In this document: positions 41,170 to 49,367 of the stretch, piece after piece
Layout: every line of letters begins with the position of its first letter
How positions within the stretch are numbered: the first letter of the stretch is position 1
Assembly (NCBI RefSeq): GCF_044772865.1
Contig: NZ_CP173029.1
Location: 1,054,001-1,118,000, forward strand
DNA: 64,000 nt
Origin: Algirhabdus cladophorae
Lineage (GTDB): Bacteria > Pseudomonadota > Alphaproteobacteria > Rhodobacterales > Rhodobacteraceae
Reading direction: 5' to 3'
Position numbers and translations under genes: made by a program
Notes under the pieces: model-generated
Told to the model about the DNA's origin: nothing
The model's database searches: none
Seen by the model: only the letters and a program-made list of their open reading frames with translations

Positions 41170-41688
41170 ATGTTTGGTTTAGGCTGGGGTGAATTGATGG
41201 TTGTGGGCGTTGTGGCCCTGATCGTGGTCGGCCCCAAAGATCTGCCGGTGATGTTTCGCACGCTTGGTCGGTTTACCGGCAAGGCCAAGGGCATGGCGCG
41301 GGAATTTTCCAAAGCGATGGATCAAGCCGCCGATAGCGCGGGTGTCAAAGACGTGGCCAAAGATCTCAACAACATCGCCAATCCGCGCAACATGGGCTTA
41401 GACAAGCTTAATGATGCGGCCACGGCGTTTGAAAACTGGGATCCTGCCGGCCGTTCCGAGGAAAAGCACCACACCAGCCAAAAGGCGATGGGGGCCGAGA
41501 CCGCGAAACTGGCACAAGAACGTGCCGAGGCGTCACGCAAAATTCATCAAAAGACAGCCGAAGCCGAAGCCGGCAAGCGCGCCCGTGAGGCCCGTGCGGC
41601 CCTCGACAAAGCCGAAGCAGAACTGGCGGAAGTCACAGCAAAATCTGCGGACACCAAGCCTGCAGAACCAAAGGCAGATGGCGCATGA
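41170..41688 (+). CDS. tatB: Sec-independent protein translocase TatB
   Basis: A 172-residue protein with an N-terminal membrane helix that includes GWGELMVVGVVALIVVGPKDLP, the usual TatB helix and Gly-Pro hinge. A long amphipathic helix and an Ala/Glu/Lys-rich coiled-coil-like tail (TAEAEAGKRAREARAALDKA) follow. With TatC it forms the twin-arginine signal receptor. It overlaps tatC by four bases. Confidence 0.92.
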   Translation: MFGLGWGELMVVGVVALIVVGPKDLPVMFRTLGRFTGKAKGMAREFSKAMDQAADSAGVKDVAKDLNNIANPRNMGLDKLNDAATAFENWDPAGRSEEKHHTSQKAMGAETAKLAQERAEASRKIHQKTAEAEAGKRAREARAALDKAEAELAEVTAKSADTKPAEPKADGA

Positions 41689-42578
41689 GCGACACGGACC
41701 AAATCAACGACAGTTCAGCCCCGCTGATTGAACATCTGGCGGAACTGCGCACGCGGTTGATCCGGTCTGTTCTGGCCTTTGTGGTGGCGATGGTCGCCTG
41801 TTTCACGGTTGCCGAACCGATCCTGAATTTTCTGGCCGAGCCGATTGCAGATATCTTGCGGCAACGGGGCGAAAACCCGCAGCTGATCTTCACCGCGCCT
41901 CAGGAAAAGTTCTTTGTGTTGATCCGCATTTCGATCATCATGGGGCTGGGTCTATCGTTCCCAGTGATTGCCTATCAGATGTGGCGGTTTGTGGCGCCGG
42001 GCCTTTATAAATCTGAACAAAACGCGTTCTTGCCGTTTATTGTGGCCTCGCCATGCTTGTTCCTGCTTGGGGCTGCCTTCGCGCATTACGTCGTGACGCC
42101 GCTGGCGATGAACTTTTTCATCGGGTTTTCCGATGCGATCCCTGCGCTGACCTCGATCCTCACGGGGGAGGAGCGGGTCACAGACGACAACGAGATCCGC
42201 ACAGTGTTCTTGGGGTCTGTGCGCGAGTCGCTTGATGTCTCGCTCAAGTTTATCTTTGCCTTTGGCCTCTGCTTTCAATTGCCTGTGTTGCTGACTTTGA
42301 TGGGTAAGGCTGGATTGGTCTCAGCCGACGGGTTGAAGGCGGTGCGCAAGTACGCGGTTGTTGGAATTTTGGTATTGGCTGCGTTGGTCACGCCGCCTGA
42401 TGTGATTACGCAAGTCATTCTTTTTGTTGTGGTTTATGGCCTCTATGAAGTGTCTATTTGGTTGGTGAATGGCGTGGAACGCCGTCGCGAACGCAAGTTG
42501 CGGGCCGAAGGTCTTTGGGATGAAGACATCCATGGAACGGGCACCGAAGGCGATGACGATGAGGATGACAAGACGTGA
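41685..42578 (+). CDS. tatC: Sec-independent protein translocase TatC
   Basis: A 297-residue membrane protein with six transmembrane helices. EHLAELRTRLIRS near the N-terminus is the signal-binding motif; FVAPGLYKSEQNAFLPF carries the conserved loop Glu. An extra acidic tail (DIHGTGTEGDDDEDD) follows the last helix. The insert around ILTGEERVTDDNEIRT in the periplasmic loop is longer than in E. coli. The stop overlaps the next gene's GTG start. Confidence 0.95.
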   Translation: MSDTDQINDSSAPLIEHLAELRTRLIRSVLAFVVAMVACFTVAEPILNFLAEPIADILRQRGENPQLIFTAPQEKFFVLIRISIIMGLGLSFPVIAYQMWRFVAPGLYKSEQNAFLPFIVASPCLFLLGAAFAHYVVTPLAMNFFIGFSDAIPALTSILTGEERVTDDNEIRTVFLGSVRESLDVSLKFIFAFGLCFQLPVLLTLMGKAGLVSADGLKAVRKYAVVGILVLAALVTPPDVITQVILFVVVYGLYEVSIWLVNGVERRRERKLRAEGLWDEDIHGTGTEGDDDEDDKT

Positions 42579-43420
42579 CCACGGACCCGATGGTGCGGAT
42601 CGCGCAGGCGCTGGAACGTATCAGCCCGCCGCCGCAGGATGCCCCTGATTTCGATGTTGCTGATGCGTTTGTCTGGCATACGGGCCCGGACCGTCTGGCC
42701 CCTGTCGCCCGGGTGAACCGTGTGGATCTGGATCTGCTGGTGGGCATTGGCCGCTCCCGCGACACACTGCTGCAAAATACGCTGCAATTTGCCCAAGGGA
42801 TGCCTGCAAACAATGCCCTGTTGTGGGGCGCGCGGGGCATGGGCAAATCATCTTTGGTCAAAGCGATCCATGGGGCCGTGGTGGCGCAGGGATACCCTTT
42901 GAAAGTGGTCGAGCTTCAGCGCGAAGATCTGCCATCTGTGGGGCGTTTGCTGACGCTTTTGCGTAGTTCCAAGGCGCGGTTTGTGTTGTTTTGCGATGAT
43001 CTGAGTTTTGGCCATGATGATGAGCATTACAAATCCCTCAAGGCGGTTTTGGACGGCGGGATTGAGGGCCGTCCTGAAAACGTGGTGCTTTATGCCACTT
43101 CAAACCGCCGTCATTTGATGCCGCGCGATATGATTGAAAATGAACGCAGCAGCGGGATTAACCCTTCTGAGGCGGTCGAGGAAAAAGTGTCCTTGTCGGA
43201 TCGCTTTGGGCTGTGGTTGGGGTTCCACCCGTGCAGCCAAGACGACTATCTTGCGATGATTGACGGCTACTGTACCGCCTACGGTGTGGTGATTGAGCCT
43301 GACGTCATGCGCGCCGAAGCGATTGAATGGCAGGCCACACGGGGCAGCCGGTCTGGCCGTGTCGCGTGGCAGTATTTCACCGATCTTGCTGGCCGCAAAG
43401 GCATCACGCTGCAGACCTAA
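42575..43420 (+). CDS. DUF815-type AAA ATPase
   Basis: A 281-residue ATPase. Walker A is GARGMGKSSLVKAIH near residue 90, Walker B RFVLFCDDLSF, and sensor-like segment LYATSNRRHLMP; ARGSRSGRVAWQYFTDLA near the end is typical of the family. DUF815 proteins are related to AAA+ ATPases; their substrate is not well known. The GTG start overlaps the tatC stop (GTGA), so it is translated with the Tat genes, and a terminator follows directly. A role with Tat export is suggested by position only. Confidence 0.82.
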   Translation: MTTDPMVRIAQALERISPPPQDAPDFDVADAFVWHTGPDRLAPVARVNRVDLDLLVGIGRSRDTLLQNTLQFAQGMPANNALLWGARGMGKSSLVKAIHGAVVAQGYPLKVVELQREDLPSVGRLLTLLRSSKARFVLFCDDLSFGHDDEHYKSLKAVLDGGIEGRPENVVLYATSNRRHLMPRDMIENERSSGINPSEAVEEKVSLSDRFGLWLGFHPCSQDDYLAMIDGYCTAYGVVIEPDVMRAEAIEWQATRGSRSGRVAWQYFTDLAGRKGITLQT

Positions 43421-43424
43421 GTGT

Positions 43425-43459
43425 TGCGCGGCAAGACAACCTGCCGCGCACCTGTTTTT
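43425..43459 (+). terminator. Rho-independent terminator after the tatABC-DUF815 operon
   Basis: A perfect 9-base stem TGCGCGGCA (43425-43433) / TGCCGCGCA (43442-43450), 8-base loop, then CCTG and five T (43455-43459). It lies five bases after the DUF815 stop and nine before the end of the convergent spondin gene. Confidence 0.8.
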
Positions 43460-43467
43460 AGCACTCG

Positions 43468-44277
43468 TTACGAACGATTTTGGCGACGGCGGGCAAGGCC
43501 CATGACGCCAAGCCCTACCAGCAGCAAGGGCATGCCTGCAGGCAATGGAACTGGGGCCACTTGGCTAAAGCTGATTGAGGCAAGGCGGGTTCCAACATCC
43601 GCACCATCCACAATAAATCCTGCCGCCGTGGGCTGCCCAAAGAGGAAATCCAGCGACGAGACGCTTGATACAGTGCCCGTGGTGTCTGTGGCGGTTCCAC
43701 CGGCCGTAGAAAACGCAGCGCCTTGACCGTCGTTTTCCTCGGTTCCGCCGTCCCAAACATCGTCGATGTCCACAAAGATTGTCGCAAGGTCCGTAAACAA
43801 GCCCGCACCGTCAAAGAGTTCATAGGCGGTCGCACTACTGTTGCCGATAAACGTGTCGTTGGACGGAATCACCATCGATAGAAAGGAAAAGTAGCGGTTG
43901 CTGGTTGGGTCCAGATCGATGGTAAAGCTGCTGACCTCGCCTGCGTCCAAAACAGGGGGCTGACCGGGCATAGAGCCAAAGCCGGCAGGACCTGTCGCCA
44001 CTGCGGTTTGCGCGCCAATGTTCAGGGCGTTGACGCGATCGATCTCGCTGCCAACCATGCCTTCTTCCGCGATGGCCTCGAGTTGCGTTGAGGCGGCTTG
44101 GCCTTCGGTAAAGCCCGCATAGGTGCCGTCATGAAACACATTGAGCAGCGGGGTTAGGTATAGCCCGTTTTCCTCGCTGAGGTTTTCGATCGTCACTTTT
44201 ACAGATGCGGCCTGGGCACCACTTGTGGTCAGCGCCAGAGCGGCCCCGAGCACGCTGGCTTTTAGTATGAATGTCAT
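43468..44277 (-). CDS. Spondin-domain exported protein with VPLPA-type C-terminal sorting tail
   Basis: A 269-residue protein. A signal peptide (ending near TTSGAQAA) is followed by a spondin-like domain: VKVTIENLSEENGLYLTPL, HDGTYAGF and later IPSNDTFIGN, which match the bacterial spondin_N family. The end is APVPLPAGMPLLLVGLG, then a basic tail (LARRRQNRS): a VPLPA-CTERM/PEP-CTERM-like sorting signal with Pro-rich motif, hydrophobic helix and Arg cluster. Such tails are thought to be cut by an exosortase and the protein released or attached at the surface. No exosortase lies in the window. Ligand unknown. Confidence 0.85.
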   Translation of the reverse strand: MTFILKASVLGAALALTTSGAQAASVKVTIENLSEENGLYLTPLLNVFHDGTYAGFTEGQAASTQLEAIAEEGMVGSEIDRVNALNIGAQTAVATGPAGFGSMPGQPPVLDAGEVSSFTIDLDPTSNRYFSFLSMVIPSNDTFIGNSSATAYELFDGAGLFTDLATIFVDIDDVWDGGTEENDGQGAAFSTAGGTATDTTGTVSSVSSLDFLFGQPTAAGFIVDGADVGTRLASISFSQVAPVPLPAGMPLLLVGLGVMGLARRRQNRS

Positions 44278-44510
44278 TTGTAATCTCCATGTTGAACAAC
44301 ACCCCTGTCAGGTGTCGCAGCCATAGGGTTCAAGCCATTGATCACGTTCAACCCAACGGGATTTCACGGCTGCGAGAGGGGCCCGTAACACATTGAAATC
44401 ATTGCCTCACGCAGGGATCACTTGGACGTTATGCAAAACGTGATGTGGCATCTGTTCAGCGCATCTGCGGCAGATGAGCAGGGACCCTTAGGGCGGTGGA
44501 TTGTGGGCTG

Positions 44511-45065
44511 TTACTGTCCCAAGACCTTGAATATCGCTGCCGTCTTTGGGTCCATTGAATAGTAACGCTCGATTTTGAGGTCATCGCGCAACGCGTCTTC
44601 CGGCGTTCCAAATTGTGCGAGTGTCGCAAACATCGACAGCTTATATTCGCCGTTGTTGAAGACGGTTGGAATGAAGGGGCTGGATCCCAAGCGGTCACAA
44701 CCTTCGACCTGACTAAGCTTTGCGCTAGCGTGGTCAAATTGAGGGATGCCGCCAAGGGCTGTGTTGTACAGTCGCAACCGTCTGGCAGCGTGATGCGCCA
44801 CTTCGGGCCAGTTTTCGATAACATTTGGCGAGATATCAGATGTCATCAGTTCGACCAAACTGTTGCCTATTGTGACCCCCGATTGACCATAAAGCTGGGC
44901 CGGAGCTGCATTGAATTGGATGACGGTCCAATAACGATCAACGGCCAAACCCGGATATGGCATATAGGTCTATCGCATCTGCTCGATGGTCTGAGGGATC
45001 GGGTTCATTTCGGCATCGGAGCAATCAAGCGGAGGGTCCTGTGCTGCAAAGATTGCGTCGGATTT
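44511..45065 (-). pseudogene. Remnant of an MmyB-type XRE-family transcriptional regulator
   Basis: From 44963 a frame encodes the ligand-binding (MmyB) part: PYPGLAVDRYWTVIQFNAA, NWPEVAHHAARRLR and a FGTPEDALRDDLKIERYY ending. The frame is broken upstream by TAG at 44970-44972, yet beyond this stop the same frame continues family-like (LDCSDAEMNPIPQTIEQMR) for about 30 codons until a TGA at 45066-45068. No helix-turn-helix is found further upstream in any frame I checked. So the DNA-binding half is lost and the rest carries a nonsense mutation. An internal ATG at 44963 could still make the isolated 150-residue domain. Confidence 0.65.
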
Positions 45066-45248
45066 TCAAGGCGGGGTATCGCCGTGGGTCTGCTGGCGCC
45101 CAGTTTGGGGATTTTGTTCCTTGCGCCCTACCTGATCTTTCTGCTGGGCCAATCCTCCGGTGATCTCTGCTAGGTGCTGCTGGGCGCGCAAATAGCGCCA
45201 GCCCCAAAAGGCTGACAGTTAAAACGAATGTGTATGAGGTCGTAAAGC

Positions 45249-46445
45249 CTACTTCAGATAAGGGGCGGGGTTCACGCTGTCTGAGCCTTTATAGATCCCA
45301 AAGCGCATAAAGCTGGGGTCCTTGGCCGCAACTTTGGCGATGGTTTGGCCCCGGCGCACTGTGTCGCCTTTTTTGACCGAGACATCTGCTACATCAATAT
45401 AGACGCTGAGCAAGTTGTCGGGGTGTTTGATCACGACAATGGCCACTTGATCTGCGCTGCGGGTCACAGCCCCCACGGTGCCACCATCGGCGGCGACCAC
45501 GTTTGATCCTGCAGGGGCGGCGATTGTGATCTCGTCACTGCTGCCCTTTTTGTATTCGCGAATGATGTTGCCGCTGGCAGGAAAGACCATGCGTGCGCCA
45601 GATGTGGCTGCAGGTTTGGTCGCCTGCGCGCCCAAGTTTGGCGAGGCGGGCGCCTCTGCGTTCTGGGCTGCCGCTTGCGCTGTGGGGGTTGTCACCTCGG
45701 CGGGCAGGGCTTTGGTGGCTGAAGGGGGCGTTGGTGTGGCTGATCCTTGGCCTGGGGCTGTTGGCGCGGGGGCGGCAACGGGGGTGCCTGTGACAACCGG
45801 GATCAACAAGAACTGCCCTTCGCGCACATCCAGTTGCGCGTCTAGACTGTTCCATTCGGCCAAAGCCCGCACAGGCACGCCGTAAAGCCGCGCGATGGAA
45901 TAGGCTGTTTCACCCCGCTCGACGCGGTGACGCACAGGTTCTACGCCGCTGGGTGATGTGGTGGCTGTGGGTTGATTGGCCTCAGCATTGTCAATCGCGC
46001 CGCTGGCAAGGGTTGTGACATCGACACTGGGCGATTGGATCGCCCCTGTGGCGGCAGAGGGTTCAGCCACACGTTTTGGCAGGGCGATAATTTCGCCCAT
46101 GCGCAAATTATCGCCGGTTTGAATGCCGTTATAGCGGGCCAATTCGCTGGGATCTGCGCCAATTCGGCTGGCCAGGCTGGCCACTGTGTCGCCGCGTCGG
46201 GCCACAGCCACTTGATAGCCGGGGTAGGAAATGATGCCGCGATTGTCCTCTTTGGGGCGTGCCCCTGTGGCACTGCGGGCCGCTTGCGTGGTGTCAAAAC
46301 CGTTGGTCGACAGATCCCGCAGATCAAAGTCAAAGGGCTGGGCGCAACCTGCCAGCCCCAAACCAGCAAGCAGGATCAAAGCAGTTTTGCCTTGCTTAAC
46401 TGTCTGAAAACACGAAAAAAATCCCTGCGAAACTGCTGTGGGCAT
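45249..46445 (-). CDS. nlpD: NlpD-like lipoprotein: two LysM domains and a degenerate M23 domain
   Basis: A 398-residue lipoprotein, with signal and lipobox at LAGLGLAGC. LysM 1 (VAVARRGDTVASLASRIGA) and LysM 2 (HRVERGETAYSIARLYGVP) bind peptidoglycan; a Pro/Ala/Thr-rich linker joins them to a C-terminal M23 (LytM) fold. In it the zinc ligands are gone: the usual His-x3-Asp is SSDEITI and the HxH is MRFGI, so it should not cut peptidoglycan but activate amidases, as NlpD does in E. coli. The start at 46445 has GAGG nine bases upstream. The surE-pcm-nlpD order supports the name. Confidence 0.86.
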   Translation of the reverse strand: MPTAVSQGFFSCFQTVKQGKTALILLAGLGLAGCAQPFDFDLRDLSTNGFDTTQAARSATGARPKEDNRGIISYPGYQVAVARRGDTVASLASRIGADPSELARYNGIQTGDNLRMGEIIALPKRVAEPSAATGAIQSPSVDVTTLASGAIDNAEANQPTATTSPSGVEPVRHRVERGETAYSIARLYGVPVRALAEWNSLDAQLDVREGQFLLIPVVTGTPVAAPAPTAPGQGSATPTPPSATKALPAEVTTPTAQAAAQNAEAPASPNLGAQATKPAATSGARMVFPASGNIIREYKKGSSDEITIAAPAGSNVVAADGGTVGAVTRSADQVAIVVIKHPDNLLSVYIDVADVSVKKGDTVRRGQTIAKVAAKDPSFMRFGIYKGSDSVNPAPYLK

Positions 46446-46484
46446 GCCTGTCATCCTCAATATGCGGCCCTTAGGGCTCTGCCT

Positions 46485-47126
46485 TTACTCTTTTGCCAGC
46501 CCCTCCAGAAGGGGCACGAACCGAACGGCTCGCAATTCGTGATAGTCAAACCCAACCTCAAGCCGGGTCACCTTGATCAAACTTTGGACCGCATCGGATT
46601 GGCCCACCGGTACGACCATAATACCGCCGATTTTCAATTGCGCCAAGAGGGGACCTGGGGGGTCCTCGGAGGCAGCGGTGACAATGATGCGATCAAAGGG
46701 CGCTTGGTCGGGCAGCCCGTGGGATCCATCGCCTGTGATGGCCGTGATATTTGTCAGATCCATATCTGTAAAAATGGTGCGCGCCTCGCGGACCAATTGC
46801 CGGTGACGATCCACTGTGTAGACGCGCCGTGCCAGTTTCGACAGAATTGCGGCCTGATAACCCGATCCGGTGCCCACTTCCAAAACCGTGTCGCGCGGCT
46901 GGATGTCCAAAGCTTGGCTCATTAGGCCCACAACCGAAGGCTGGCTGATGGTTTGGCCGCAGCCAATGGGCAGGGGCATGTCCTCGTATGCGCGATCCGC
47001 GAACAGCCCGGTGACAAAGTGGCCCCGGTCGATTTGCTCCATTGCGGTCAGAACCCGTGTGTCGGTCACGCCTTTGCTGCGCAATGCGTAGAGAAATTGC
47101 ATCTTACGGGTGGCCAGCGCGTCCAT
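46485..47126 (-). CDS. pcm: Protein-L-isoaspartate O-methyltransferase
   Basis: A 213-residue SAM methyltransferase that repairs isoaspartyl residues in aged proteins. Visible motifs are DRAYEDMPLPIGCGQTISQP (substrate loop) and VLEVGTGSGYQAAIL (SAM site), with DPPGPLLAQLKIGGIMVVPVG later. It starts three bases after the surE stop in the classical stationary-phase arrangement. Length is normal. Confidence 0.94.
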   Translation of the reverse strand: MDALATRKMQFLYALRSKGVTDTRVLTAMEQIDRGHFVTGLFADRAYEDMPLPIGCGQTISQPSVVGLMSQALDIQPRDTVLEVGTGSGYQAAILSKLARRVYTVDRHRQLVREARTIFTDMDLTNITAITGDGSHGLPDQAPFDRIIVTAASEDPPGPLLAQLKIGGIMVVPVGQSDAVQSLIKVTRLEVGFDYHELRAVRFVPLLEGLAKE

Positions 47127-47129
47127 GGG

Positions 47130-47921
47130 TCAGTCGCTGTCTAAGGCGGTTTTTAAGCCCGCCATCTGGTCATGTGCGGTCAGGTCCGCGCGCATTGGGG
47201 TGACCGATACGTATCCAGCGAGATTTGCATGGGCATCGGTGCCTGCATCTGTTGGCGTGTGTTGCGGCCCACCTTTGATCCACAAAAACTGACGCCCAGA
47301 GGGGGCTTTGTGCGGCTCGACCCCGAAATTGGTGCCACGCCGAAAGCCTTGGGTCGTCACACGCACGCCTTTGACTGCAGGTGCAGGGCAGGGGGGGAAA
47401 TTCACGTTATAGAAGGTCTGATAGGTGTCTGAGGCGGGAAAACCATGGGCTAGAAGGCCGCGCACCACATCCGCGCCACGGGCGGCAGAGGCTTCAAACG
47501 GGTTCTCAAGCGACAGGTTGTCAGGCCCATAATATTGCGACAGTGCCACGGCCCGCACGCCTTGCAAAGCGGCCTCAATCGCCGCCCCAATGGTGCCGGA
47601 ATAGAGGGTGTTTTCCGCCGAGTTGTTGCCGCGATTGACGCCAGACAGCACCAGATCGGGCGGTGTATCTTTCATCACGTGGTGCACTCCGGCCAGCACA
47701 CAATCCGCCGGTGAGCCTTCGACGGCCACGCGCCGCGGACCATGTTCCGAAATCAGAGTTGGCCGGGTATAGCTGATGCAATGGCCGACGCCTGATTGTT
47801 CAAATGCAGGGGCCACGGTCCACACCTGACCTGTTGGTCCTGCGAGATCTTTGGCAATTTGTTCCAGCACAACAAGGCCCGGTGCGTTGATCCCATCGTC
47901 ATTTGTGACCAATATTCGCAT
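47130..47921 (-). CDS. surE: 5'/3'-nucleotidase SurE
   Basis: A 263-residue phosphatase acting on nucleoside monophosphates and short polyphosphate. The metal site is ILVTNDDGINAPGL at the N-terminus; LSGVNRGNNSAENTLYSGTIGAA is the second hallmark. GTG 47924 and ATG 47921 are adjacent starts; ATG is used. It overlaps the stop of the upstream SDR gene by one base and leads into pcm. Confidence 0.94.
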   Translation of the reverse strand: MRILVTNDDGINAPGLVVLEQIAKDLAGPTGQVWTVAPAFEQSGVGHCISYTRPTLISEHGPRRVAVEGSPADCVLAGVHHVMKDTPPDLVLSGVNRGNNSAENTLYSGTIGAAIEAALQGVRAVALSQYYGPDNLSLENPFEASAARGADVVRGLLAHGFPASDTYQTFYNVNFPPCPAPAVKGVRVTTQGFRRGTNFGVEPHKAPSGRQFLWIKGGPQHTPTDAGTDAHANLAGYVSVTPMRADLTAHDQMAGLKTALDSD

Positions 47922-48586
47922 CACTTCAAACCCTTTAGGATTAATGCCGCCTGATCTGATGGATGGGCCAAGGGCGCACGATCTTCACCGGGATAAAACC
48001 GTGCCCGTGTGGATGTAGGCATAGGATCTGGTGTGACAATATGAACTTTTGGCCCGGTCTTGGTGGTTTCTGATTGCCACGAACGAGCAAGCGCCGTTTG
48101 CGCGGCCTTAGTGGCCCCGTAGGCCCCAAAGAACTTTTTGCCGTCTTGTGGATCTTCGAAAAACAGCGCTTGTCCAGCCTCAGAGACCAACAAGAGCGGC
48201 TCGATAAACGGGATCAAACGCCCCACGGCCGAGACATTGATGTCCACACTCTTTTGCCAATCTTTCGCTGCCAGACTGCCAGCAGGGGCCAAAGGTGCTG
48301 CGTGAACGGCCGTATGGGCCCATAAATCCAGTTTGCCCCAGCGATCGTAGATGGACCGGCAGAGCTGTGCCATGGCAGCCTCCACAGTGATGTCCATGGG
48401 GGCCAGCGTCGCCTCGCCGCCTTTGGCGCGAATGCGATCGTCCAACTCTTCCAAAGCGCCAACAGTGCGGCCCACGGCCACGATGTGGTATTCAGGCGCC
48501 AAAGCTTCGGCCAATGCAGCCCCCAAGCCGCGCGAGGCCCCAGTGATAAGGGCGATTTTAGATGATGTTTGCTCCATGGTCCCCAT
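47921..48586 (-). CDS. Short-chain dehydrogenase/reductase upstream of surE
   Basis: About 221 residues. ITGASRGLGAALAEALA (NAD(P) loop) and YGATKAAQTALARSW (catalytic Tyr and Lys) are present; the catalytic Ser position is replaced by a FFEDPQ segment, as I recall from close relatives. The start at 48586 (MGTMEQTS) has AGGTGG upstream; an ATG three codons later is the alternative. It is the first gene of the surE-pcm-nlpD run. Substrate unknown. Confidence 0.83.
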   Translation of the reverse strand: MGTMEQTSSKIALITGASRGLGAALAEALAPEYHIVAVGRTVGALEELDDRIRAKGGEATLAPMDITVEAAMAQLCRSIYDRWGKLDLWAHTAVHAAPLAPAGSLAAKDWQKSVDINVSAVGRLIPFIEPLLLVSEAGQALFFEDPQDGKKFFGAYGATKAAQTALARSWQSETTKTGPKVHIVTPDPMPTSTRARFYPGEDRAPLAHPSDQAALILKGLK

Positions 48587-48688
48587 TTGGCCACCTATCG
48601 CGTGATTGGCAAGCACCGATGCTTGACTTTTCCCGGCAAACCTCAAAGAAAAGGCAGAACTTTAGCCACGAATAAGGGACAGTTCATC

Positions 48689-49285
48689 ATGGCGACAACA
48701 GCAACACTTTCACACGCATTTCTAGGCCAAGACAGCCTGATCAAAAAAGTGGGTCTTGCCTTGGGTGGTGCGATCCTGATCGCAATTGCAGCCCAACTCA
48801 GCATTGGCTACCCCGTGCCGATTTCGCTGCAAACTCTGGCGATTTTGATGGTGGGCTTCACCTTGGGTGGACGTTTGGCGCTGGCCTCGATGCTGACATA
48901 TGTCGGCATGGGCGCCATGGGCCTGCCAGTATTTTCAAACGGTATGGCGGCTGCGGCCCTGATTGGTCCAACGGCTGGCTTTATCTACAGCTTTATCTTT
49001 ATGGGCTGGGCCGCTGGCGTTGCCTCTGATCGTGGCATCAAAACCTTTCTGCCGGTCACAATCGTTGGTTTGATCCTGTCTGCCGCGATCTATGTGCTTG
49101 GCGTCGCATGGCCCATGTATATCGCAGGCACCTTTGGGATCGAGGCCAAATGGGTTGGCAGCAGCGCTGATACAATCTGGACCTACTGGGTATCCCCCTT
49201 CATCTTAGGTGACATCATCAAAACCGTGATCGCTGCGATGTTGGTCACAGGCGGCTGGGCTGCGCTGAAATCCCGCAAGGGCTAA
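48689..49285 (+). CDS. bioY: Biotin transporter BioY
   Basis: A 198-residue membrane protein, S-component of an ECF-type biotin importer. Six hydrophobic helices are evident; PVPISLQTLAILMVGFTLGGRLA is the core BioY signature, followed by PVFSNGMAAAALIGPTAGFIYSF. The start at 48689 (MATTATLSHAF) is preferred over an upstream in-frame ATG lying within the divergent SDR gene. bioM and bioN are not next to it; BioY may work alone or with distant partners. A terminator follows. Confidence 0.9.
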   Translation: MATTATLSHAFLGQDSLIKKVGLALGGAILIAIAAQLSIGYPVPISLQTLAILMVGFTLGGRLALASMLTYVGMGAMGLPVFSNGMAAAALIGPTAGFIYSFIFMGWAAGVASDRGIKTFLPVTIVGLILSAAIYVLGVAWPMYIAGTFGIEAKWVGSSADTIWTYWVSPFILGDIIKTVIAAMLVTGGWAALKSRKG

Positions 49286-49306
49286 CCGCCCCTGCCAAAG
49301 AAATTC

Positions 49307-49343
49307 AAAGGCCGCCCCTGTTTCCCAGAGGCGGCCTTTTTCT
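49307..49343 (+). terminator. Rho-independent terminator after bioY
   Basis: Stem AAAGGCCGCC (49307-49316) with GGCGGCCTTT (49330-49339), loop of 13 bases, then TTCT. As the stem is flanked by A and T it could also act for purF on the other strand. Confidence 0.75.
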
Positions 49344-49367
49344 TTGTCTGAGGTGTTGGACGTTGGC

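Noticed and set aside
48600..48688. Possible biotin-responsive leader or BioR site before bioY
   Set aside because: I saw no clear operator palindrome such as TTATAA-type arms nor a structured leader; the region is only about 100 bases.
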